Shown here piece by piece: positions 1-6,845 of a stretch of DNA of 9,678 nt (position 1 is the first letter of the stretch; each line of letters begins with the position of its first letter). The position numbers and the translations under genes are program-made. This DNA comes from Xanthobacteraceae bacterium (lineage in GTDB: Bacteria; Pseudomonadota; Alphaproteobacteria; Rhizobiales; Xanthobacteraceae). The notes under the pieces are model-generated. The model was not told where the DNA came from and made no database searches. It was given only the letters and a program-made list of their open reading frames with translations. The DNA lies in the NCBI GenBank assembly GCA_030043175.1, contig JASHYD010000632.1, positions 1 through 9,678 of the forward strand, in the 5' to 3' direction.

Positions 1-1074
1 CGCCACAACCGCAAAAGCCGGCGCCATGGTGACGAGGCGGCGCACCACAACCGGAATGCGGAAACCCACAAACCCCTGCATGATCATCTGACCCGCCATG
101 GTGCCCACGGTCGAGCTTGAGATGCCAGAGGCAATGAGCGACAGCAGGAACAAGCCGGCAGCCGCTCCGCCCAGCAGGGGCGTCAACGTATGATACGCCG
201 TCTCGATCTCCGCCACATCGCTGTGACCCGCATGAAAGGCGCCCGATGCCGTCATGACCATCGCCATGTTGACGAGACCGGCGACTGCAAGCGCGACGAC
301 GACTTCCTGGTTGGAGAAGCGCAGCACCTGGCGCGTCTCCGATTCGCTGCGCACTGGTGTACGAGCTTGAGTGAGTGCTGAGTGCAGATAGACCGCATGC
401 GGCATCACGGTGGCGCCGATGATTCCGACCGCGAGCAGCAGCGCCTCGGCGTCGGCGAGCTGCGGGACCACGACATGAAATGCGGCCGCCCCCCAATCGA
501 CCGGAGCTATAAACATTTCGACGAGATAACACAGCGTGATCAGCCCCACCAGGAAGCCGACGATCAGCTCGATCGGCCGGAAGCCCGAACGCTCGAACAT
601 CAGGATGCCATAGGTGATGCACGCCGTAATCACCATGCCGATGAAGATCGGCAAACGAAGCAGCAGCGAGAGCCCGATCGCGCCGCCGAGGAATTCGGCG
701 AGATCGGTCGCCATCGCGGCGAGCTCGCTGACGACCCACATCGTCCACACGACGGCCGGCGGAAATTCGTCGCGGCACATCTCCGCAAGGTTGCGCCCAG
801 TCACAATGCCGAGCTTTGCCGACAGGGCCTGGAACAACATTGCGATCAGATTGGCCGCCAGCACGACCCACAGCAGATCGTAGCCGTACTTGGCACCGGC
901 CTGGATGTTGGTGGCGAAATTGCCGGGGTCGACGTAGGCGATCGAAGCCACTACGGCCGGCCCCACGAAGGCCAAATGGGCAGCAAGGCCGCTGCGCCGG
1001 CCCGCCAGCACTTCGCGCGCAGCCGCAATGCTGCGTGCGGTCAGCGAGCCGTGACCTGGCATCGCGGCGCCCAT
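1..1074 (-). CDS. mntH: Nramp-family divalent metal (manganese) transporter MntH, 3' end cut by window edge
   Basis: This inner-membrane, proton-coupled importer of Mn2+ (and possibly Fe2+) has 358 N-terminal codons visible; Nramp proteins usually run 410-450 residues, so the last few transmembrane helices lie outside the window. The family's two metal-binding signatures are present: DPGN in helix 1 (Asp49, Asn52) and GATVMPH in helix 6 (Ala221, Met224, His226), followed by YLHSAL. Long hydrophobic segments alternate with short charged loops throughout. The ATG at 1074 is chosen because a purine-rich stretch (GAGGGTGGGG) lies just upstream; an in-frame ATG at 1062 is the alternative. The gene diverges from mntR, and the intergenic region carries a strong promoter plus a palindromic operator candidate, so MntR repression at high manganese is likely. 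The family call is very secure; substrate preference for Mn is inferred from the mntR neighbour. Confidence 0.95.
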   Translation of the reverse strand, partial: MGAAMPGHGSLTARSIAAAREVLAGRRSGLAAHLAFVGPAVVASIAYVDPGNFATNIQAGAKYGYDLLWVVLAANLIAMLFQALSAKLGIVTGRNLAEMCRDEFPPAVVWTMWVVSELAAMATDLAEFLGGAIGLSLLLRLPIFIGMVITACITYGILMFERSGFRPIELIVGFLVGLITLCYLVEMFIAPVDWGAAAFHVVVPQLADAEALLLAVGIIGATVMPHAVYLHSALTQARTPVRSESETRQVLRFSNQEVVVALAVAGLVNMAMVMTASGAFHAGHSDVAEIETAYHTLTPLLGGAAAGLFLLSLIASGISSSTVGTMAGQMIMQGFVGFRIPVVVRRLVTMAPAFAVVA

Positions 1075-1101
1075 GCCCCACCCTCGTCTTCGCCGCTGGC
1101 T

Positions 1102-1117
1102 TGTAGCATCAGCTACA
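1102..1117. promoter_or_regulatory. Candidate MntR operator (inverted repeat TGTAGC-N4-GCTACA)
   Basis: The sequence TGTAGCATCAGCTACA has perfect 6-bp inverted arms around a 4-bp centre. From memory, the E. coli MntR box has the same core, TAGC-N4-GCTA, in longer arms. The repeat overlaps the last base of the mntH -10 box and covers the predicted start site, so a bound repressor would block initiation. It lies between mntH and mntR, whose product is E. coli-MntR-like. I saw no second copy in the window. The palindrome and its placement are seen directly; MntR binding is inferred. Confidence 0.75.
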
Positions 1118-1144
1118 TTATAGATATCATGCCTCTTTTGTCAA
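1117..1144 (-). promoter_or_regulatory. Consensus sigma-70 promoter of mntH
   Basis: Read on the minus strand, a perfect -35 box TTGACA (1144-1139) is followed by 16 bp and a perfect -10 box TATAAT (1122-1117). Transcription would start about 6-9 bp downstream, near 1108-1111, giving a leader of about 35 nt before the mntH ATG. That leader is too short for a metal riboswitch. Such a strong promoter normally needs a repressor, which fits the operator immediately downstream. No comparably good promoter is visible facing mntR; a TTGACG at 1177-1182 has no -10 partner at normal spacing. Confidence 0.85.
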
Positions 1145-1235
1145 TGGATACTACACCTTCGATTGGCGTTAATACTTTGACGCGAGCGTTTAAATATGCT
1201 CACGCTTTGCCGAGGCGGGGGGACGCGAGGATGCG

Positions 1236-1721
1236 ATGGCGGCGATTGGAGTGTCCACCAGGGCGCGCAAGGCGATGGTCCGGGGCGTAAACGGCGATCT
1301 CCCGGCGGAGCTTACGCAGGCGCGCCGTTTCGGCAAGACAAGGTCGGCCCAGTCCACGGCGCTCCTCGAAGATTATGTCGAGCTGATCGCAGACCTGTTG
1401 GCGAGCGCGGGCGAGGCGCGCCCAACCGACATCGCGCGGCGGCTCGGGGTGTCCCATGCCACTGCCATCAAAACGATTTCACGATTAAAGCGCGCCGGTA
1501 TGGCCACGGCTCGCCCTTATCGCGGCGTATTTCTCACCGAGGCCGGAAGCGCGCTGGCGAACCGGGTGCGCGCCCGCCATCGGCTGGTCGTAGATGTGTT
1601 ACGCGCGATCGGCGTTCCGGCCGAAGCCGCCGAAGCCGACGCGGAGGGCATCGAGCATCACGTCTCCGAGGCCACGCTCAAGGCGTTTGGTCGATTCTTG
1701 CAAGCGCGCGAGGACAAATAG
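1236..1721 (+). CDS. mntR: Manganese-responsive DtxR-family repressor MntR
   Basis: This 161-residue cytosolic transcription factor binds Mn2+ and represses manganese uptake genes. It is recognisable as MntR of the E. coli type: an N-terminal extension, a winged helix-turn-helix at about residues 62-100 (ARPTDIARRLGVSHATAIKT region, wing RGVFLT), then a dimerisation helix bundle ending in DAEGIEHHVSE. The six residues equivalent to the B. subtilis MntR metal ligands are all present: Asp46 and Glu49 (EDYVEL), His115, Glu137, Glu140 and His141. There is no C-terminal SH3-like domain, which is normal for MntR as opposed to DtxR/IdeR. Start ATG 1236 has GAGG five bases upstream; an in-frame ATG at 1275 is a less likely alternative. 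It is divergent from mntH and 22 bp upstream of the next gene, with which it may be co-transcribed. Confidence 0.95.
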   Translation: MAAIGVSTRARKAMVRGVNGDLPAELTQARRFGKTRSAQSTALLEDYVELIADLLASAGEARPTDIARRLGVSHATAIKTISRLKRAGMATARPYRGVFLTEAGSALANRVRARHRLVVDVLRAIGVPAEAAEADAEGIEHHVSEATLKAFGRFLQAREDK

Positions 1722-1743
1722 CGATTGTTGGCTAAAGCCGCGC

Positions 1744-2619
1744 ATGCAAATCCACCGCGACCACCTCGATTGGGCCTGGCAAGGCGCCACAGTGCGCCTC
1801 GGCGTCACCCGCCTGGGCGCCGGCCCGACGATTCTGATGCTGCCCGCTCTGAGCTCGATTTCGACGCGCCGGGAAATGCAGCCGCTCCAGGAGCGGCTCG
1901 CGGCCGCGTTCACGACGGTTGCGATCGATTGGCCGGGGTTTGGGGATGCGGCGCGTCCCGCCGCGCAATGGCAGCCGGAGGCCTATCGGGCATTTCTCGC
2001 CGATGTGCTCGGAACAGCGATCGAGCACCCATTCGCGACCGTCGCGGCAGGGCATGCGGCCGGCTATTGCCTGGCGGCGGCGCGCGCGCGGCCCGGCACG
2101 ACCGGCCGGCTCTGCCTGATTGCGCCGACATGGCGCGGTCCGCTGCCGACCGTCATCGGCAAGCGGCATGCCGCTTTCCGCCACATTGCCCGCGCCGGCG
2201 ATCTGCCGGCGATCGGTGACCTCATCTACCGGCTCAACGTCAACCCGTTGATGGTGCGGATGATGGCACTCGGGCATGTCTACCGCGACCCCGGGGCGCT
2301 CGCGCCGGACAAGCTGGCTGAGAAACTCGCCGTCACCCGGGCGGAAGGCGCGCGCCATGCCTCGATCCGGTTCGTCGCAGGCGAACTCGACCCGATGACG
2401 AGCCGCGACGAATTTCTCGATACCGCAAGGCAGGTGACCGAGCCCATCCTGGTGATTTACGGCGCCGACACGCCACCAAAATCCAAGGCGGAGATGGAAG
2501 AGCTTGCCGGCCTGCCCAACGTCCGCACCGCGCTGCTGCCCGCCGGCAAGCTCGCAATTCATGAGGAGTTCGCCGATGAGGTTGCGGGCGCGCTGCGGGC
2601 GTTTGTTGAGAGCACGTAA
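1744..2619 (+). CDS. Alpha/beta-hydrolase-fold protein lacking the catalytic serine
   Basis: This 291-residue protein has the landmarks of an alpha/beta hydrolase: a strand and turn at 29-38 (TILMLPALSS, where the oxyanion HG motif normally sits), then AIDWPGFGDAARP at 60-72, a nucleophile elbow at 103-107, a lid region at about 130-200, an acid in YGAD (Asp242) and a terminal histidine in LAIHEEF (His273). The elbow reads GHAAG, not GxSxG, so Ala105 occupies the nucleophile position and the usual HG is also absent. Ordinary esterase chemistry is therefore unlikely unless another residue, such as His104, takes part. No signal peptide or membrane segment is seen, so it is probably cytosolic. 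The start at ATG 1744 lacks a strong ribosome site. It begins 22 bp after the mntR stop on the same strand, suggesting one transcript; a role in manganese physiology is only a guess. The fold call is confident, the function unknown. Confidence 0.85.
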   Translation: MQIHRDHLDWAWQGATVRLGVTRLGAGPTILMLPALSSISTRREMQPLQERLAAAFTTVAIDWPGFGDAARPAAQWQPEAYRAFLADVLGTAIEHPFATVAAGHAAGYCLAAARARPGTTGRLCLIAPTWRGPLPTVIGKRHAAFRHIARAGDLPAIGDLIYRLNVNPLMVRMMALGHVYRDPGALAPDKLAEKLAVTRAEGARHASIRFVAGELDPMTSRDEFLDTARQVTEPILVIYGADTPPKSKAEMEELAGLPNVRTALLPAGKLAIHEEFADEVAGALRAFVEST

Positions 2620-2742
2620 ACGTTGAAACGGGCGATGCGGCGTTGCGTGATCGCGCACGATGCCGGGCCCTTCTTTGCTCCGCAAGTCGAGGGCGTTGCG
2701 GGTTGGCCGAGGCCATGCCGCGCGGGCGTCGCAGGCCACGCC

Positions 2743-2787
2743 GGCGTGAGACGGGCAGGCGTGAGACGGGCAGGCGTGAGACCGGCA
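2743..2787. repeat. Three tandem 15-bp repeats
   Basis: The unit GGCGTGAGACGGGCA occurs head to tail at 2743-2757, 2758-2772 and 2773-2787; the third copy differs by one base (ACCGGCA). It sits in the 270-bp gap (2620-2889) between the convergent hydrolase and protease genes. I see no supported gene there and no hairpin followed by a T run that would mark a terminator. The array looks like a simple slippage product. Confidence 0.85.
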
Positions 2788-2889
2788 GCCCGCATTGAGC
2801 GCCGCGAAATCCGGGATCGCCCCATCCCCACGCGGGCCTGGGGTTTCGCTTGCGTCCAGCCCGCCTTGCGCGCCAACGAGCGAGCGCTT

Positions 2890-4890
2890 TTATGAACCGG
2901 CCAGGCAACGGTTCATGAACTCCCGCCGGCCCGGGCCGCGAACCTTTTGGGCGACCGCCTGCTTGAGGCAGGCGAGGCGCGCCTCGCCCACGCAGACCGC
3001 GACATAGTCCGGCATTTCCGAGGCCCGCACGCCCTTGGCGGCAGCATCCTCACTGCAGGCCTGGCGCTTTTTCTCAACGGTGGCAGGCGACTCGTCGAGC
3101 TCGGTCGCCGCCGGAGCCGACGGCGCCATCCCGGTGACCGTCAGCTTGCCGGCTGACGGCGCCGGACCGGTCTTCGGCGCGGGCGGTGTCGCTGGTCCGA
3201 TCGGACCGGCCGGCGCTCCGGAAATGAGCGCTGCCGCGCCGGGTGGCGGCTTCGGGGGCATTGCGGCGTTTGCATTCGCCGACGCGGTTGTTTCCGGCAG
3301 ATTGCGGCCCGCCACCGCCTTGGCTTCCAGTGCATGAAGAGCGCGGTAGGGATCGACAAGACCATAGCCGAACAGCGAGTCGCGACCCGGTGCGCCGAGA
3401 TCCCGCGCAGTCGAGAACAGGACCTCCTCCAGCGCGGCGGGGTCAATGCTCGGATTGCGCTCGATGATCAGGGCGGCGACGCCGCTGACATGGGCGGCTG
3501 CGACCGAGGTGCCAGTGGTAAAATTGTAGGTTGCGCGTGGCGCTGCCTCGAGCACATTGACCCCCGGCGCCGCCAGCGCCACGTGGGGGCCCTGATTGGC
3601 TTGCGGCATCAGCTTGTCGTTTTCATCGACTGCTGTCACGGCGATCACGTTTTCGTCTGCCGCCGGGTAAAGCGGGGGCGATTTCGGCCCCATGTTGCCG
3701 GCAGCCGCTATCAGCACCACGCCCTTGTCGCGCGCCTTCTTGAGCGCAAGTTGAAGCAGCGGATCATAAGGACCTGCAAAGCTCATATTGATGACCCGCG
3801 CGCCCTTGGCGATGGCCCAGTCGATCCCAGCGATGATGTTCTGCGTGGTCGCCTGTTGCGGATGCTGAGCATCCGGGCTGAACGCATGAATGGCCAGGAT
3901 ACGCGCTCCCGGCGCGACGCCCAGCAACCTTCGATGCGCCGCGATCGCGCCCGTCATGCCGGTCCCGTGCTCGTCCGGTTTGTCCGCCGTGGTCACCGCA
4001 TCGAACTGTCCGGCGATCGAGCCGGAGAGATCCGGATGCGCTGCATCGACGAGGGAATCAATCACGGCGACAGCCACGTTCGCCCCGGACGCAATGCTGT
4101 GGGCATCGCGAAGGTGCAGTTTGTCGATGACATATTGAGCCGGATCGCCCTTGGACAGAGCTGCCGCGACGTGGCTGTCCTGCTGCAATTGAAATATGTA
4201 ATTCGGCTGCGCAACGCCGATTTTCTCCGCTTCCAGCGTCCGCACCACGTCGGCCACCTGCCCGTTCGGGATCCGAAAGTGAACAAGCCGGCCGCCCGAC
4301 AGCGCGAGGTTGTGGGACTCGATCTGGATCAGCCCCAGCCGCCGTGCGGCGGCGTCGAGCACCTGTGGCGGCACCTCGGCCCCGACATGGACGACCATTT
4401 CGTTGGATATGAATCGGGTTTCGCCGCGCGGCGGCACGCCGGTGAATCCGGCCTCGCCGGGAAACGGCCGATGCGGCAACCCGTTGCGGGCGATGGCATT
4501 GATGCCTGGTGGCCCCAACGGTGATGGATTGTGCAGCGGCGCGTGCGTTGCGGCGGCCGGGCCGTGCTCCAAACCATGTTGAAATGGGTGGCCCTGTCTT
4601 GCCGCGCCACGATCGACACCGTGCGCAAATTGCTGGCGTGGCGTCGGACCTGGCGGGCCATTGAAGGCACGATCGCGCGGCGGGAAAGCGCCGCGCGGTG
4701 GCGCGATGGTGCGCGGACCCAAACCCGGAGGTCGCCCCGCAAAAGGCCTCCCGAAGGCTCTTGCGCCACCCGGCCTCGAAAACGCCGCCGCACCTTTGCC
4801 GAACATAGCGGCCGACGCACTGTCCCCGTGGCAGAAGCCAGTCGCCAGCACAATGCAAGCAAGGAAAAGCAGATGTCGCACCTTGAGCAT
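2890..4890 (-). CDS. Secreted S8 (subtilisin-like) serine protease with C-terminal PsiF-like Cys repeats
   Basis: This 666-residue exported protease starts with a signal peptide (hydrophobic core 6-19, probable cleavage after ASA at about 27). A low-complexity Gly/Pro/Arg/His region follows to about 155. A compact segment at 162-235, ending QPNYIF, looks like a subtilase propeptide (inhibitor I9-like) that would assist folding and be removed. The catalytic domain spans about 250-525 with a complete triad: Asp278 (VAVIDS), His308 (DEHGTGMTGAIA) and Ser462 (TGTSVAAAHVSG), plus oxyanion Asn399 (AAAGN). After a Pro/Ala linker, the last 58 residues hold two Cys-x20-Cys units (Cys612/Cys633 and Cys641/Cys662) matching the PsiF repeat pattern. 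ATG 4890 is preceded by GGGAG at suitable spacing. The 266-bp upstream gap shows a lone TTGACA (5022-5017, minus) without a matching -10. Substrate unknown; a periplasmic or extracellular site is inferred. Confidence 0.93.
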   Translation of the reverse strand: MLKVRHLLFLACIVLATGFCHGDSASAAMFGKGAAAFSRPGGARAFGRPFAGRPPGLGPRTIAPPRGAFPPRDRAFNGPPGPTPRQQFAHGVDRGAARQGHPFQHGLEHGPAAATHAPLHNPSPLGPPGINAIARNGLPHRPFPGEAGFTGVPPRGETRFISNEMVVHVGAEVPPQVLDAAARRLGLIQIESHNLALSGGRLVHFRIPNGQVADVVRTLEAEKIGVAQPNYIFQLQQDSHVAAALSKGDPAQYVIDKLHLRDAHSIASGANVAVAVIDSLVDAAHPDLSGSIAGQFDAVTTADKPDEHGTGMTGAIAAHRRLLGVAPGARILAIHAFSPDAQHPQQATTQNIIAGIDWAIAKGARVINMSFAGPYDPLLQLALKKARDKGVVLIAAAGNMGPKSPPLYPAADENVIAVTAVDENDKLMPQANQGPHVALAAPGVNVLEAAPRATYNFTTGTSVAAAHVSGVAALIIERNPSIDPAALEEVLFSTARDLGAPGRDSLFGYGLVDPYRALHALEAKAVAGRNLPETTASANANAAMPPKPPPGAAALISGAPAGPIGPATPPAPKTGPAPSAGKLTVTGMAPSAPAATELDESPATVEKKRQACSEDAAAKGVRASEMPDYVAVCVGEARLACLKQAVAQKVRGPGRREFMNRCLAGS
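2892..2916. repeat. Inverted repeat at the 3' end of the protease gene
   Basis: ATGAACCG (2892-2899) and CGGTTCAT (2909-2916) form perfect 8-bp arms around a 9-nt loop. The repeat covers the last codons of the protease gene. On the minus strand it is followed by AAAAGCG, not a T run, so it is not a standard intrinsic terminator; it could protect the mRNA 3' end or be coincidental. Confidence 0.5.
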
Positions 4891-5156
4891 GCAGACGCTC
4901 CCATACTCCTGGCAGCCGTGCCACCGCCCCGCCCGTCATTAGGACGGAAATGCGTCAGCTTTTGGTCGAAATCGTTAGGGGGTGAGCTGTATCGGCGGAT
5001 CAGTAGCGTGAATGCCTGTCAAATTGAAGCGTCGCGTGGCCGCACTTGTCGTTCTCCACCGCGAAGACGGCGAACGAGGAGGAGAGTAATTAAATCGCCG
5101 TTAACCTTGCCGGTTGGCGGATCGCCCCGGCGCATCGGTCTCATCGACCGGCTGGA

Positions 5157-6017
5157 TTAATTTGCCATCAGCACCGGCAGGGTCGCGTGCCTAAGGATGT
5201 GGCGGGTCGCTCCCCCAAAAATCATCTGGCGCAGGCGACTTTGGGTATAGGCACCTTTGATGAGGAGATCGCAGCCGAGCGACTGCGCGGTCGCCAGAAT
5301 GGCCTCTCCGGTCGATCGGCCTTCGAGCCCGACGGTCCTGAGCGCGGCATTGAGGCCGTTTCGCTGGAGATATTGCGTTGCCTGCGCGGCGCTCGGCCCG
5401 GGCACCGCCGTTCCGCCCTCGACGTGGAGCACCGTTATTCGCTCGGCCTTGAGCAGCAACGGCATTGCGAATGCCGTCGTGCGCGCTTGTTCGGTGCTGC
5501 AGTTCCAGGCGATCAGAACGTTGGCACCGATCTCGCGCGGCGGCGTCTGCGCCGCGATCAGAATCGGGCGGCCGCTGTCGAACAGGCCCGACTCGATCGC
5601 CTTGTCGTGCAAGCCGATCGAATTCGCTTCAGAACGGCTCATGACGATGACGTCGAAAACCCGCCCGCGGCTGCCGACGAAATCTTCCCCTTCAGGAGCG
5701 TCGTCGAACCAGCCATATGACAGCGACGCCACCGGGGAGGACAACGATGCAACTGCGGCATCGCTGCGCGGTACGGCGTGTTCTCGCATGAATGTTTCAA
5801 ACAGCGTGCGGGCGCGCCGCGCCTCATCGAAGCTCTCCTCCCGCAGCGTCTCCAGCGGTATGGCGCCGGCCATGTCGACGGCGATGAACTCGTTGACGCG
5901 GGCCCGCAGGGCGAAGCCTTCGATATAGCTGTCGAATCGACGTGCAAGCATAAGCGCGGCTGTGAGCGCCGCGCGCATCGACTCTTGGGATTCCGTTGGG
6001 ACCAGGATGGTCTTCAT
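5157..6017 (-). CDS. Universal stress protein (UspA family), tandem-domain, with altered nucleotide-binding motif
   Basis: The protein has 286 residues, about twice the length of a single Usp domain. The N-terminal half starts MKTILVPTES, the usual first strand and loop, with a degenerate second half. The C-terminal half (about 160-286) has a second strand (NVLIAWNCSTEQ), then LLIKGAYTQSRL and the ending ATLPVLM. The ATP-binding signature G-x2-G-x9-G-S/T appears as GAYTQSRLRQMIFGG (255-269): the first and third glycines remain, Thr258 replaces the second glycine and Gly269 the Ser/Thr. Nucleotide binding may thus be altered or lost. Such proteins help survival under stress or growth arrest; the specific role is unknown. 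The ATG at 6017 is preferred over 6107 because it begins the conserved strand and has GGGGA just upstream. I saw no FixK/FNR-type box upstream. Confidence 0.92.
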   Translation of the reverse strand: MKTILVPTESQESMRAALTAALMLARRFDSYIEGFALRARVNEFIAVDMAGAIPLETLREESFDEARRARTLFETFMREHAVPRSDAAVASLSSPVASLSYGWFDDAPEGEDFVGSRGRVFDVIVMSRSEANSIGLHDKAIESGLFDSGRPILIAAQTPPREIGANVLIAWNCSTEQARTTAFAMPLLLKAERITVLHVEGGTAVPGPSAAQATQYLQRNGLNAALRTVGLEGRSTGEAILATAQSLGCDLLIKGAYTQSRLRQMIFGGATRHILRHATLPVLMAN

Positions 6018-6845
6018 GCTTGTCCCCGCCCCTTGCAACAACTCGATACGCCCCCGGCGCTGCAGCCCGCGACGCTCAAGGATCAGGATTTCAGCCGCCG
6101 CGAGCATGACGATTCTGCGGGTGCTGGCAAGGGGGATAATGCCTCAGCTTGCGGGGGAGGCGGCGTCCCTTCCGGCTGACATTTTCCGTCGAGATTGAGG
6201 GCTGCCGTGCCTTGCTCAGAGCTATCAACATGCGCGCCAACCGTTGCCTCGAGTCATCACAAATGATCCGGCGTCGCTGCGCGGAGTTTTGTCGCTTTGC
6301 GAACCATCAGCTCACCGCCAATCCTGTCTTCCCCGGGATCGGCCCCGCCGTGCTGCCGTCTGTCGAGAGTGCGGCGGCGAAGCGCCATGACGCTGGCCAG
6401 CCCAACGGGTAGCTGCGTCGTCGCGCCGCCGCGGGTGAAGACCGATGGCCGAAATCGCGGTGATCGCGAACCTCGCGGGGCACTGGCGCGACCAATGAGA
6501 GGCCGTAACGTCGCGGCGCCGCCACAATTGGAAGACTTCAGCCAAGTGGTTGGTGCTTTCAAATGCCAAGCCGGCATTGGCGGGACGCCAGGGTATTTTT
6601 TGGCGCCTGCGATGGCGGAAAGCGCTTGGGTTATGAGCACCTCCCCGACAAATGCGGATGACAGGTTGGATCATGCGGCGCAGTTGGACCATGCGGCGCA
6701 GTCTTTTCCCTGCGCCCAAGACCAAGGTCTTCTAAGCGCCCTCGCGTCAGTTCCCGATTGCGCATTCCCGGGTGGAGCCGGTCATTCGGCCGGCCGCAAG
6801 CGCGATGACGCCGAAACCGCTCGGACGATCGTCTACAGTCGGGTC
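6018..6845. other. 828-bp region without a supported gene
   Basis: Between the divergent universal stress and YARHG genes I see no gene I can support. Open frames exist on both strands (for example plus 6149-6412, 87 codons, and minus 6257-6640, 127 codons), but their translations are rich in Arg, Pro and Ser in the manner of chance frames in GC-rich DNA and show no recognisable domain. An 18-bp tandem duplication lies at 6666-6701. The length is large for a promoter region alone, so a decayed gene or an unrecognised RNA remains possible. Confidence 0.5.
6666..6701. repeat. 18-bp tandem duplication
   Basis: TTGGATCATGCGGCGCAG (6666-6683) is followed at once by TTGGACCATGCGGCGCAG (6684-6701), with one mismatch. 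It lies in apparently noncoding DNA about 145 bp upstream of the chosen start of the YARHG gene. It is probably a slippage product. Confidence 0.85.

Noticed and set aside
1177..1182. TTGACG as a -35 box for mntR
   Set aside because: At 16-18 bp downstream there is no -10-like sequence; the AT-rich TAAATA at 1191 is far too close.
382..1290. Plus-strand 302-codon open frame opposite mntH
   Set aside because: It is the antisense shadow of the mntH coding sequence; its composition (many His, Asp, Arg) is typical of such shadows, while the minus frame carries clear Nramp motifs.
2971..2988. Perfect 18-bp palindrome GGCGAGGCGCGCCTCGCC
   Set aside because: It lies inside the protease coding sequence, is made almost only of G and C, has no loop or T run, and is plausibly a by-product of codon use for Gly-Glu-Ala-Arg-Leu-Ala.
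3334..4524. Plus-strand 396-codon open frame opposite the protease
   Set aside because: It is antisense to a protease with an intact catalytic triad and has no recognisable domain.
5017..5022. TTGACA (minus strand) as promoter of the protease gene
   Set aside because: No -10 hexamer at 15-19 bp; a single hexamer is not enough.
5012..5089. 25-codon plus-strand frame (ATG to TAA) between the protease and stress-protein genes
   Set aside because: No ribosome site, no recognisable sequence, and a length expected by chance.
5117..5150. Small hairpins (GGCG-GAT-CGCC and CGGTC-TCATC-GACCG) as a terminator for the stress-protein gene
   Set aside because: Stems are only 4-5 bp and no T run follows on the minus strand.
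6257..6640. Minus-strand 127-codon frame as a transposase remnant
   Set aside because: I could not match any transposase signature, terminal inverted repeat or target duplication around it.
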